DNA from: a virus
Virus record (IMG/VR): IMGVR_UViG_3300044825_001934
Span: 1 to 28,894 of that record
Strand: one strand, 5' to 3'
DNA: 28,894 nt
The notes beneath the pieces were generated by a model. That model saw only the letters and a program-made list of their open reading frames with translations, searched no databases and had not been told where the DNA came from. Positions 7,575-15,239 of this stretch are shown piece after piece. The stretch's first letter is position 1. Each line of letters begins with the position of its first letter. Made by a program: the position numbers and the translations under genes.

Positions 7575-8264
7575 ATGTGGCAGACCCTTGCGACGCTTCG
7601 CGACCTTCACGAAGTAGGCGTCCCCACGGCGGCGCTGGCCAGCAAGACGGTCCCCGAGAAGCATCGGGCGCTGGCGAGGGCGTCGAGCATCTTCGCGGCC
7701 TACCTCCGGAAGAAGCACACGACACCGATGGCCCTCGTGGCTACCGACGCCGTCACGGTGTCGGTTGCTGGCGCGGCAGCGCTTGCGGGCACGCCGATCG
7801 GGGCGGCGGCGGACGTGCGCATCGAGGTGGTAGCAGGCGGCGCCGTCTCTGGCGGCTCCGTCACCGTGCGCGTCTCGCGGGACGACGGGACGGCCGGCAC
7901 ATGGGGCCAGACGCTGCCGGTTCTCGCGGACGGGCTTGTGTCCGTCGACGGCGTGCAGACGACGCTATCGGGCACGTGGACGGCGGGAGAGGCCGTCGCG
8001 TACACGGCCGGACCTGACCCCGGGATCCGGTGGGCGGTGGCGGCCATCGCGGCACACGCGCTGTACTACAACCGAGGGGCGGACCCGAAGGCGATGGAGC
8101 CGTACAAGGCCGCTTACGAGGCGGCGATCGGCTTCGGCAAGGCGCTCGCGGCGGGGCAAGAGGCGGAGCTTGACCAGCGCGCGGACGCGACCCCGCACCG
8201 TGCGGAAGGCGGACCCCTGTACGCGCAGCGCACGCGGGACGGCTTTCTGCGGGGCGAGGCGTGA
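7575..8264 (+). CDS. head-tail connector, gp36/DUF1320-like, with an inserted beta domain
   Basis: 229 residues in the first connector position after the capsid gene. The helical ends (WQTLATLRDLHEVGV to about residue 50, and WAVAAIAAHALYYNRG to about 195) look like the small adaptor proteins that sit under the portal. Between them, residues about 55-150 form Val/Gly/Thr-rich strands (VTVSVAGAA, DVRIEVVAGGAVSGGSVTVR) ending in AGEAVAYTAGPDPG. This reads as a beta-sandwich inserted into the adaptor. The module resembles, in pattern, the repeats in the sheath protein. The connector call rests mainly on gene order and helix pattern. Confidence 0.55.
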   Translation: MWQTLATLRDLHEVGVPTAALASKTVPEKHRALARASSIFAAYLRKKHTTPMALVATDAVTVSVAGAAALAGTPIGAAADVRIEVVAGGAVSGGSVTVRVSRDDGTAGTWGQTLPVLADGLVSVDGVQTTLSGTWTAGEAVAYTAGPDPGIRWAVAAIAAHALYYNRGADPKAMEPYKAAYEAAIGFGKALAAGQEAELDQRADATPHRAEGGPLYAQRTRDGFLRGEA

Positions 8265-8656
8265 TGGGCGGCGGCATCACCGGCGACGGCTTCGCGCGGC
8301 TGGACGAGCTTGTCGCGCGGCTGGACGGCGAGCGGCTTCAACGTGCCATCGTCGACGGAGCAACGGAGGCCGTCGCGTCTCTCGCGGCGACGCAGTACGC
8401 GGCCGGCATCGGACCCGACGGCGCAGCGTGGCCCCCGAACCAGGACGGCGGCGTGCCTCTCACCGGGGCAACGTCACAGATCGTATTCCGTGCCACCGGT
8501 ACAGGCATCGAGGCGTCCGCTCCGGACGTGCTGCGGTACCACGAGACGACGCGGCCCGTGTTCCCCGCTGCCGGCGCGCTGTCGTCGACGTGGGCAGAGG
8601 CGGCGGACGACGCGTCGAGCAAAATCCTTGAGGATTTTCTAGGGAAAGGAGGCTGA
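8264..8656 (+). CDS. tail completion / virion morphogenesis protein (Mu gpG, P2 gpS-like)
   Basis: 130 residues from the ATG at 8264, which shares its A with the upstream TGA (TGATG) and follows GGGGCGAGG. It carries the family hallmarks: an amphipathic N-terminal helix, then GIGPDGAAWPPNQDGG with the Gly and Trp expected before a Leu-Thr-Gly (PLTGATSQIVF), then a strand and LRYHETTRPVFPA near 90, where this family has a Tyr-x-x-x-His pattern. It likely helps to close or join the tail. The next gene follows after 3 nt. Confidence 0.7.
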   Translation: MGGGITGDGFARLDELVARLDGERLQRAIVDGATEAVASLAATQYAAGIGPDGAAWPPNQDGGVPLTGATSQIVFRATGTGIEASAPDVLRYHETTRPVFPAAGALSSTWAEAADDASSKILEDFLGKGG

Positions 8657-8659
8657 CGC

Positions 8660-9256
8660 ATGCTGTCCATCGACACGCTCGCGGCGGAGCTGGCTAGCTA
8701 CTTCGCGGCGCGGAGCATCGCTGTCGAAGTGGTGCTCGGCAACTGGCAAGAGGCGCAGCACGCAGGCGCGGACCGCGTGATCGTGGGGCTTGGGGACTTC
8801 GACCCCGACGCTCCCGGGACATCCGTCGGACTGCGGCCTGGCGTCGTGATCCAGACTGGCGCCACCACCGCGGCTCAGATCGTGGCGGTGCGGACGCAAG
8901 AGGTAGTTGTCTGGGTCCACGGCGTAGCGCCAGATGGCACGTCGGATGCCGCGCGGACCACCGCGAATCACGTGCGCACGGCGCAGCTCTTGGACGCGAC
9001 GATCGCGGGGCTGCGGCGCGTGGTGGGGCGAGGCGCGCTCTCGTTCGGGAAAGGCGCTTGGCCAGCGGCCGCTATCGGCGATGTCACGTACGGGGCGCTG
9101 GCGCGCTTCAAGTGCCTCTTGGACATCCCGGTGTTGGGCGATGCGTGGGCAGTCGTCCCCAAGCCGTACAGCGTCCAGACGCAAGTCGTGGCGGACCTGC
9201 CAGGGGGCGAGGTCACCGCGGCACAGACCACCACCGCGCTCCCTGTAGACCCGTGA
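8660..9256 (+). CDS. Mu gp37-like tail terminator / connector
   Basis: 198 residues between the morphogenesis protein and the sheath, the position of the Mu gp37 (DUF1834) protein. Start ATG 8660 follows a strong AAAGGAGG. The N-terminus (LAAELASYFAARSIAVEVV) is a helix and strand. DRVIVGLGDFDPDAPG and VVVWVHGVAPDG follow, with a central helix HVRTAQLLDATIAGLRRVV, and the C-terminal strand KPYSVQTQVVADLPGGE is typical of tail terminators. It should cap the tube end facing the head. Identification is by order and pattern. Confidence 0.6.
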   Translation: MLSIDTLAAELASYFAARSIAVEVVLGNWQEAQHAGADRVIVGLGDFDPDAPGTSVGLRPGVVIQTGATTAAQIVAVRTQEVVVWVHGVAPDGTSDAARTTANHVRTAQLLDATIAGLRRVVGRGALSFGKGAWPAAAIGDVTYGALARFKCLLDIPVLGDAWAVVPKPYSVQTQVVADLPGGEVTAAQTTTALPVDP

Positions 9257-9267
9257 AGGGCCGAATC

Positions 9268-9281
9268 TGGCCCGGTAAGGT
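9268..9281 (+). promoter_or_regulatory. start-associated promoter motif before the sheath gene
   Basis: TGGCCCGGTAAGGT, a full match, with TAAGGT at 9276-9281 and the ATG 11 nt from the first T. A 5-bp hairpin GGGCC-GAATCT-GGCCC (9258-9273) overlaps its left part. Confidence 0.65.
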
Positions 9282-9286
9282 GTGAC

Positions 9287-11107
9287 ATGTCTCTCACGCT
9301 TCCCTCTGCACAAGTCACCGTCCGCAAGGGCGGCCTGGGAGTCGCGACCGGCGGCCCCACGAACGTCCACGTCGCAATCGGCCCGTCGTCCAAGGGGCCG
9401 ATGAAGCAGCCGATCGCGTTCAATGTCTCGACGGACGCGGCCGGCACCTACGGGTGCGGCCCGATGCCGAAGGCGGCGGCGTACGCGACGCGACGCAGGG
9501 CGGCGCGCTACGTCGCGATCCGCATCCCCGCTGTCGTTGAGACGGCGTCGGTGTCCGCGATCACGAAGCCGACCGGGAAGACCGCCACCACCACCGGAAC
9601 CCCCAACTGGGGATACGACGTCGTCTTCGTGTTCTCGACGGGCGGCACCATCGGGACCATCGGCGCGTTCTGGAAAGTGTCGCTGGACGGCGGCGTGACG
9701 TTCTCGACCCCGGCGGCGCTCGGAACGGCAACGAGCGTTCTTCTCCCCGGCACCGGGGTAACCGTGGTGCTGACCGCGTCCGAGGTGTGGGCCACGAACG
9801 ACGAGATCCGCTTCTACACGCGGCCCGCGTCTCAGGCCATCTCTCCGGTCACCACGACGCGCGTTGGCACGAGCACGTCGGCGGTCACCATGACCGGCAC
9901 GCCCGAGGACGAATACGAGATCGTCTTCCGCATCCTGAACGGCGGCACCATCGGGATCACCGGCATCACCTACGACTACTCCCTGGACGGCGGCGACACG
10001 TTCACCACGCCCGCGCAACTCGGCACGGCAACGAGCGTGGCCCTGCTCGACGGCGCAGAGGCCAGCGGCGTCACCGTCAATCTTGCGGCGGGCACGCTCG
10101 ACACGCTGGACACGGCGCGGGCCAAGTCGACCGGCCCCGCGTGGCAGGCGTCCGATGCGTTGGAGGCACTGGACGCGCTTCGGGCGTCCTCGCACACGTG
10201 GCGCTTCATTCATCTGGCCGGCGACACGACTCCGGCAAAGGCGTCGTCCGTGGGCGGCAAGATGACGGCGTTCGAAGGGCTGGGCGTGTTCACGTATGCT
10301 CTCATGAGCGCGCGCGACCGCATCGATGGCGAGGTGGACGCGCTCGGTATGCCGTCGGTGGCATGGGCGGAGCGGCTCATCGCGGACTACCAGAGCTTCG
10401 CTTCGGACCGTTCGTCCGTCAGTGCCGGGCGTGCTCGCGTCACCTGCCCGATCACCGGGCGATCGAACCGCCGTCCGGCGTCGTGGGTCGCGTGCGCTCG
10501 GCTCATCGAGAACACGATCCAGGTGGACCCCGGCCGCAAGCTCGACGGCCCTCTGTCCGAGGACGTCCGGATCTTCGACTCCACGGGGCGGCTCGCGGAG
10601 CTGAACAGCAACATTCGCTCGGCGCTGCACTCGGCGCGCTTCCTGACCCTCCGGACGTACGACCGCGAGGCCGGCACGTACATCACGCGCGGCAATTCGA
10701 TGGCGGCGGCTGGCTCCGAGTTCAACCGGATCGCGATGCGCGCCGTGATGGATCTCGCGTCCGAGGTCTACCAGGCGGTCATGCTCCAGCAGATCGAGAA
10801 CAACCTGCTGGCCAACCCCCTGACCGGCGCACAGCCGGGCGTGACGTCGGGCGAGAGCATCGTCCCCGGCGCGCTGGCGGAGGCGGACGCGCGGATCATC
10901 GATCGCGAGCTTCTCACTGCGCTCCGCGCCGTTCTCGTGGCCAACGGCTACGTCAGCGCGGTTCGGGCGCAGGTGAGTCGAACGGATCCGTTCCTGACCA
11001 CCGGCATCCTGACGGCCAAGGTGTCCTTGACCCCGCTCGGATACGTCGACGAGTTCAAGGGCGACATCTTCTTCGAAAGCCCGCGGCTCGCGGCGCTCAT
11101 TGCGTGA
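9287..11107 (+). CDS. contractile tail sheath protein with duplicated beta insert
   Basis: 606 residues, the size and position of a myovirus sheath, followed immediately by the tube gene. The N-terminus (LPSAQVTVRKGGLGVATGGP) and the C-terminal part (TAKVSLTPLGYVDEFKGDI, near 580-600) are typical of sheaths, whose C-terminal domain interlocks with the tube. Two similar segments, residues about 103-162 and 203-266, share TGTP, GGTIG, SLDGG.TF.TPA.LGTATSV and GVTV.L. They lie 100 residues apart and are an internal duplication of a surface domain. The motif box lies 11 nt before ATG 9287 and there is no ribosome site. Contraction drives the tube through the envelope. Confidence 0.8.
   Translation: MSLTLPSAQVTVRKGGLGVATGGPTNVHVAIGPSSKGPMKQPIAFNVSTDAAGTYGCGPMPKAAAYATRRRAARYVAIRIPAVVETASVSAITKPTGKTATTTGTPNWGYDVVFVFSTGGTIGTIGAFWKVSLDGGVTFSTPAALGTATSVLLPGTGVTVVLTASEVWATNDEIRFYTRPASQAISPVTTTRVGTSTSAVTMTGTPEDEYEIVFRILNGGTIGITGITYDYSLDGGDTFTTPAQLGTATSVALLDGAEASGVTVNLAAGTLDTLDTARAKSTGPAWQASDALEALDALRASSHTWRFIHLAGDTTPAKASSVGGKMTAFEGLGVFTYALMSARDRIDGEVDALGMPSVAWAERLIADYQSFASDRSSVSAGRARVTCPITGRSNRRPASWVACARLIENTIQVDPGRKLDGPLSEDVRIFDSTGRLAELNSNIRSALHSARFLTLRTYDREAGTYITRGNSMAAAGSEFNRIAMRAVMDLASEVYQAVMLQQIENNLLANPLTGAQPGVTSGESIVPGALAEADARIIDRELLTALRAVLVANGYVSAVRAQVSRTDPFLTTGILTAKVSLTPLGYVDEFKGDIFFESPRLAALIA
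9593..10084 (+). repeat. internal duplication within the sheath gene
   Basis: Copy one covers about 9593-9772 and copy two about 9893-10084, a 300-nt offset. DNA similarity is strongest around CTGGACGGCGGCG and GGCACGGCAACGAGCGT, but codon changes are many, so the duplication is old. The protein repeats are given under the sheath gene. Confidence 0.7.
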
Positions 11108-11116
11108 GGTAGGACC

Positions 11117-11650
11117 ATGAATTTCCCGCAGACCATCGGATTTGCGTACACGCTCGCGAGCGCGCATATCGACCTGAACGGCCGGCGCTACGTCGGGATC
11201 CAGACCATCAAGTGGCAGCATGCCATGGAGGGGGCCGAAATGGTCCCCGGCGCGTCGCTCGTGTCCGTCGCGGAAACGCCGGGCACGTACAAGGCCACGT
11301 GCGAGTTCGAGATCCTATGGGGCGAGTTCCGCTCCTTGATCCAGGGGCTCGGCAACGGCTACATGATGCGTCGGTTCAACATCGGCGCGCAGGTGCAAGA
11401 CGTCGGCGCGGGGCTGTCCTCGCTCTTCATCCCGTCGGCTCGCATCATCTCCGTCGACGGCGGGCTCGAAGCCAAGGCGGCCACGAAGAGCGTGAAGTGC
11501 TCCGTGATGGGCGTGATCACCCTGGACGGCATCGCCCCGATCACGCTCGGCAGCTCGTTCGGCGGCTCCGGCAACGTGTTCGGCGGATCCGCGTCCGTCG
11601 TGGCCAGCGTCGGCGCGTCCGTCGGCGCGTCCGTCGGCTTCTCGTTCTGA
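11117..11650 (+). CDS. tail tube protein
   Basis: 177 residues, directly after the sheath gene, the usual sheath-tube order. It should polymerise into the inner tube. The body is beta-rich (YVGIQTIKWQHAMEGAEMV, TYKATCEFEILWGEFRSLI, KSVKCSVMGVITLDGIAP), matching the tube fold of Mu-like phages. Start ATG 11117 has GAGGTAGGA upstream. The last 18 residues are a Ser-Val-Gly-Ala repeat encoded by tandem 12-bp units. It looks like a recent extension of the C-terminus. Its effect is unknown. Confidence 0.72.
   Translation: MNFPQTIGFAYTLASAHIDLNGRRYVGIQTIKWQHAMEGAEMVPGASLVSVAETPGTYKATCEFEILWGEFRSLIQGLGNGYMMRRFNIGAQVQDVGAGLSSLFIPSARIISVDGGLEAKAATKSVKCSVMGVITLDGIAPITLGSSFGGSGNVFGGSASVVASVGASVGASVGFSF
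11612..11635 (+). repeat. tandem 12-bp repeat at the tube gene 3' end
   Basis: GGCGCGTCCGTC occurs twice in tandem (11612-11623, 11624-11635), with a partial copy before it. It encodes Gly-Ala-Ser-Val units and probably arose by slippage. Confidence 0.75.
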
Positions 11651-11657
11651 CACTGGC

Positions 11658-11671
11658 TGGCCCGGTATGGT
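11658..11671 (+). promoter_or_regulatory. start-associated promoter motif before the tail chaperone gene
   Basis: TGGCCCGGTATGGT, a full match with TATGGT at 11666-11671. Here the ATG lies 23 nt from the first T, leaving a short leader of about 11 nt that contains a G-run ribosome site. It is the exception to the leaderless spacing. Confidence 0.6.
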
Positions 11672-11688
11672 GTGACGGGGGGCACACT

Positions 11689-12222
11689 ATGCACGAGGCT
11701 ACCATGTCCGAGAGAGAGCAAGATCCAAAGAGCGACTACCCCCCGCAGATCGCGGAGAAGCTCCGGCAGATCGAGGCCCGCAAGGCTGCGATCGATGCGG
11801 AGCGCGCGACCCGAGCCGCGGCCGAGAATCTCCCCCCGTCCCCCGAGGACGTGCTTCGCGCGGAGGAAGAGAACCTCGCTCGTATGGAGCGGGAGGAGGC
11901 CGACGAGAGGGCGTGGCGCGCCGCGCTGGCCAAGTACGGCAAGGGGCGCGTAGCGCGTGTCCACACCCCCGCGGGCATCATCATCATGCGGGCGATGACG
12001 CTGGCGGAGCAAGACGCGAACGGCGCGCGTATCGCATCGCTGGACGATGACATGCAGCGGACGATCGTCGCTCGTGAGGTCACGCTGGATGCCGTCGTAC
12101 ACCCGGCGAAGGACGCGGCGCGCGACGTCACCACGCGCTTTCCGGGTCTTTGGGTTCGTCTGTACGCGGCGCGCGACGCGCTCTCCGTGGGCGAGGTGGA
12201 CGCGCTGACGGGAAAAGCCTAG
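11689..12222 (+). CDS. tail assembly chaperone, short form
   Basis: 177 residues between the tube and tape measure genes, where phages encode the chaperone that coats the tape measure during tail assembly. It is charged and helical in the first 90 residues (repeated Glu/Arg/Ala), then a more folded part with HTPAGIIIMRAMTLAEQDANG and a WVRLYAARDALSVGEVDAL helix. ATG 11689 follows GGGGGG. An in-frame ATG at 11704 with GAGG 5 nt upstream is an alternative start. It ends at TAG 12220-12222, just after a slippery sequence. Confidence 0.72.
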   Translation: MHEATMSEREQDPKSDYPPQIAEKLRQIEARKAAIDAERATRAAAENLPPSPEDVLRAEEENLARMEREEADERAWRAALAKYGKGRVARVHTPAGIIIMRAMTLAEQDANGARIASLDDDMQRTIVAREVTLDAVVHPAKDAARDVTTRFPGLWVRLYAARDALSVGEVDALTGKA

Positions 12223-12401
12223 CCCTGGCGGGCGCGGCCGGGAACGACGTGGGCGACATGGCCGGAGTGCTTGCCTACCTTTTCCCGGCCGATGTCCGCC
12301 ACGAGGCGCGTGTCCGCGCGGGGCTCGCGCTCTTGGCCGAAGGGCTCGTGAACCTGCGTTCGTGCGGCGCCGTGGCACGCGCGTTCCTGAAACCGGAGTA
12401 G
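11689..12401 (+). CDS. tail assembly chaperone, -1 frameshift fusion
   Basis: The -1 frame is open past the stop of the short form and runs to TAG 12399-12401. A slip at GGGAAAA (12210-12216) would join about 176 residues of the short form to 61 more, giving roughly 237. The added part (MAGVLAYLFPADVRHEARV to CGAVARAFLKPE) has a helical character and lacks its own ribosome site. The geometry is that of the lambda G/GT and Mu gp41 systems, and both forms would be needed in a fixed ratio. Confidence 0.75.
12210..12216 (+). other. programmed -1 frameshift slippery site
   Basis: G-GGA-AAA in the zero frame is a canonical X-XXY-YYZ heptamer, lying 3 nt before the zero-frame TAG. The same kind of site is used in lambda tail chaperone genes. 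GC-rich sequence follows. Confidence 0.8.
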
Positions 12402-12404
12402 CTC

Positions 12405-14030
12405 ATGGACTGGAGTGCATCGCTTGATACATCCAAGGTCGTTGGACCCGCGGAAGAGGCGGCGCGCGCTCTTGGTTCGATGCGAGGCGCGGTCGGGGGG
12501 GCTGGGTCGGCGCTTGGCGCGTTCGGCGCTGCGGCGGCTCCGTTCACGCAGGCTACAAAGGGGGCGGACGGCGCGGCGGCAGCGTACAAGCGCGCTGGTG
12601 ACGCGGCGGTGGAGTCTGCCACTGCGGCGACGCGTGCCGCGGACGCTCAGAAAAAGGCAGCGGACCGCGCGTTTTTGTCGACCCGGACGGACGCGAAGAA
12701 GGGCGGATGGTCGGCGGAAAAGGAAGCCTACGAGCTGGCCAAGCGCACGCGCATCGCGGCAAAGGGGGCAGGCGCCAACGCTGTCGAGGTGGCGAAGCTA
12801 GAGCAGAAAGAGGGGCAGGCGCTAGACCGTCTCAAGGCGGCGGAGCGGAAGAAGGCCGACTACCTCAAGGCGGGCGGCCTCAAGGCGCTCGGGGCGGGCG
12901 CGGCGGTGGTGGCTGCCGGCGTGGGCGCGGCGGCAACGGCCTACGGGGCACTCGTGAAGTTGGCGGCGGCGTCCACTGGCGTTGGCTCGTTTGAGGATCT
13001 GACGAAGATCGCGATAGGCGCCCGCGCCATGGGGCAGCTTCAAGGCATCGCGGCGCGCACGAACATGTCCATTCGTGGGATGCTCCGCGGCGTGGACGCT
13101 CAGCCGCTTGTCCGAGCGGCGGACCTGTTCTCGCGCAATTTCTCCGCGTCCACTGCCACAGGGCGAGCGCTCGGCGACATCCTGACGCGCTCCTTCAATG
13201 GCTTCTTCTCGCTCATTGAGCGTATCGAGCCTGTCGCGACCGGGGCATTTCAGGGCATGGTGCTTGGCGCGCTCACCGTCGAGAACGCGTGGCTTAGGCT
13301 ACAGATCGCGGCGTACCCCATCGTTTCGCCGCTCCTAAAGGCCGTCGAGGCAACCGACGCGCTTGAGGCGGCCGGCAAGTTGGCGGCGGAGCCGTTCAAG
13401 CAGCTAGCGGCCGATGTCGAGAAGATCAAGATCGCGATCGATGTCGCGTCGGCGGCGTACGACAAACTAAAGGCATCTGGCCAACTGGCGAACGTCGGGC
13501 AGGCTACAGGGGCAACGGCGACGATCGGCGTACTGGGCGCACTGTTCGGTTCCGGTGAACCCAAGGAAGGCGAGAAGGCCGGCGAGGGCGGATCCGGCGT
13601 CGGTGCGGCCATGGGCGACGGCATCGTGGCGGGGCTCGACGCGAAGCAAGGTGCCATTTACGACGCCGGGAAGCGCGCTACCGACGCAGCCGTCAGGGGC
13701 GCGAAAGACGGCGCGGAAATCCGGAGCCCCTCGCGGAAGATGCGCCGTGACGTCGGCCGGCAAATGGGCGAAGGTGTGGCCCTCGGGCAAGAGGACATGC
13801 GCGATCGCGTGCAGCGCGCTGCGGCGTCGTCCCTCGTCCCCGATGCGCCGCTTGGTGGCGCGCTGGCCCGCGGCGGCGGCGGCGTCTCGCTCACCGGCCC
13901 GCTGGTCCACGTTGGGCAGATCGTCGTGGGCGCGGTGGCCGACATTGGCACTGAGGTGCGGCGGATCCTTGACGTTGAGGCCGGGCGCGCTGCGGAGCGA
14001 CTCGGTATCGCGCTCCCTGCGAGGGCATGA
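12405..14030 (+). CDS. tail tape measure protein
   Basis: 541 residues directly after the frameshifted chaperone, as expected. It would set the tail length; at about 0.15 nm per residue this suggests a tail near 80 nm. It is Ala/Lys-rich and helical, with a hydrophobic segment near 155-190 (LGAGAAVVAAGVGAAATAYG). The C-terminal part has the typical tape-measure pattern GDGIVAGLDAKQGAIYDAGK, then EIRSPSRKMRRDVGRQMGEG near 440-465. Start ATG 12405 lies 3 nt after the fusion stop, with a CGGAG site. Confidence 0.88.
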   Translation: MDWSASLDTSKVVGPAEEAARALGSMRGAVGGAGSALGAFGAAAAPFTQATKGADGAAAAYKRAGDAAVESATAATRAADAQKKAADRAFLSTRTDAKKGGWSAEKEAYELAKRTRIAAKGAGANAVEVAKLEQKEGQALDRLKAAERKKADYLKAGGLKALGAGAAVVAAGVGAAATAYGALVKLAAASTGVGSFEDLTKIAIGARAMGQLQGIAARTNMSIRGMLRGVDAQPLVRAADLFSRNFSASTATGRALGDILTRSFNGFFSLIERIEPVATGAFQGMVLGALTVENAWLRLQIAAYPIVSPLLKAVEATDALEAAGKLAAEPFKQLAADVEKIKIAIDVASAAYDKLKASGQLANVGQATGATATIGVLGALFGSGEPKEGEKAGEGGSGVGAAMGDGIVAGLDAKQGAIYDAGKRATDAAVRGAKDGAEIRSPSRKMRRDVGRQMGEGVALGQEDMRDRVQRAAASSLVPDAPLGGALARGGGGVSLTGPLVHVGQIVVGAVADIGTEVRRILDVEAGRAAERLGIALPARA

Positions 14031-14578
14031 TCATGGCAGCGGACCCCCAAGATAACCCGACGATCTACGAGCATCCCACGCTGGACAACGTCCCGATCCC
14101 CGGGACGCGCGTGGTTCGGACCGGTGGCGGCGAACGAACGATGAAGGTCGAGCAGCAGCAACAGCCCGGCTTTGCCGGCGCGTTCACGCTCGTTAAGATC
14201 GAGGACATGGCCACGGCGTCGTACCGTATCGACTGCGCGGACAAGCCGGCGCGCGACGCGGTCAACGCGTGGCTCCCCGCCATGCGCGCGGCGCAGAAGA
14301 GCCGACCAAAGCCTACCGTGTTCCGGTTCTTCGATCCCGCGCTGGAACACAACGAGATCCGCAACGTGATCGTGCAGAAGGTTGGCGGCTGGCAGAAGGA
14401 CGACCGCTCCGGCATGTGGAGCGTCGAGATCGGGCTGGCCGAGTGGAAGAAGCGCGTCCCGATCGGCGGAGCAGCCGGCCCGCGTCCGAAGTCCGACATC
14501 GAGAAACAGATCGAGGACATCAACGCGCAAAACAAGGTGCTGGAAAAGCAGCTCGCGGCGCTCAAGAAGGGCAAGTAA
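14027..14578 (+). CDS. baseplate/tail protein at the Mu gp43 position
   Basis: 183 residues, ATG 14027 overlapping the tape measure stop (ATGA) with GAGGG upstream; ATG 14033 is an alternative. In Mu-type order this is the slot of gp43 (DNA circulation protein), but it is much shorter and I do not recognise the family by sequence. The body has strands and helices (FAGAFTLVKIEDMATASYRI, NAWLPAMRAAQKS, RNVIVQKVGGWQKDD) and ends in a Lys/Glu/Leu coiled coil from about 157. It probably joins the tape measure to the hub. Confidence 0.5.
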   Translation: MIMAADPQDNPTIYEHPTLDNVPIPGTRVVRTGGGERTMKVEQQQQPGFAGAFTLVKIEDMATASYRIDCADKPARDAVNAWLPAMRAAQKSRPKPTVFRFFDPALEHNEIRNVIVQKVGGWQKDDRSGMWSVEIGLAEWKKRVPIGGAAGPRPKSDIEKQIEDINAQNKVLEKQLAALKKGK

Positions 14579-14579
14579 C

Positions 14580-15239
14580 GTGTACACGATCGGCGGCTTC
14601 GGCATCGTGGAGTGCGACGTGCTCGTGGAGGACCGCGGCATCTGGACGGCGACCGTGAAGCCCACCGACGACGCGACTCTGGCGAACGGACAGGCCGTCG
14701 ACGTGCAACTTGGCACGCTGACGCTTCGCGGTACCGTGATCCGCAGCGGCGCCGACCCGGCGGGGGCAGGCGTCTTTGTAGTCGGCGGGCGGGGCGGATG
14801 GCGGCGCGTCGTCCCTCGCAAGCAATACCGAGACGCGGCCGGTGTGCGGCTGACGGACGTGCTCCGCGACCTTGCCACGGAAACGGGCGAAGACGCGCGT
14901 CTGGACGCGTCCCTCACGCCTGTGGTGCTCGGCGCGGCGTGGACGCGTCCAGAGTGCCAAGGCGCGGCGGCGTTGGCCGCTCTCGGGTATCCGTGGCGCG
15001 TCATGCCCGACGGCGGGACACTCGTCGGTCCACTGCCGGAGTTCGCGTCCTCGGCGATCGTGTCGCTCCGCAAATGGTGGCCGGATACCGGCGCGGCCAT
15101 CGTGGAGCTTCCCGACGATGACATCTCGGGCATCGTTCCCGGCGCCGTCGTCTCCCTTGGGGACGTGTCGCTGACGGTGCGCTCGCTTCGCGTTCTTGTG
15201 GCCCCGGGCGGTACCGTGCGCGTGGAGGTGGCCGCTTGA
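14580..15239 (+). CDS. baseplate hub protein at the Mu gp44 (P) position
   Basis: 219 residues, start GTG 14580 two bases after the previous stop, with AAGAAGGG upstream. An upstream in-frame extension exists but overlaps the preceding gene by 200 nt, so it is not used. The protein is beta-rich (YTIGGFGIVECDVLVEDRG, QAVDVQLGTLTLRGTVIRSG). In the middle it has a helix VRLTDVLRDLATETGED and the stretch AAALAALGYPWRVMPDGG, which recalls hub proteins. The C-terminus is a strand-rich domain (IVPGAVVSLGDVSLTVRSLR). Position before the spike gene supports the hub role; the family match is weak. Confidence 0.5.
   Translation: MYTIGGFGIVECDVLVEDRGIWTATVKPTDDATLANGQAVDVQLGTLTLRGTVIRSGADPAGAGVFVVGGRGGWRRVVPRKQYRDAAGVRLTDVLRDLATETGEDARLDASLTPVVLGAAWTRPECQGAAALAALGYPWRVMPDGGTLVGPLPEFASSAIVSLRKWWPDTGAAIVELPDDDISGIVPGAVVSLGDVSLTVRSLRVLVAPGGTVRVEVAA

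Noticed and set aside
716-11221. Very long open frames on the minus strand (for example 716-2905 and 8639-11221)
   Set aside because: They lie exactly opposite terS/terL and opposite the tail genes, are Arg/Pro-rich without recognisable domains, and arise because GC-rich codons leave few stops in the opposing frame.
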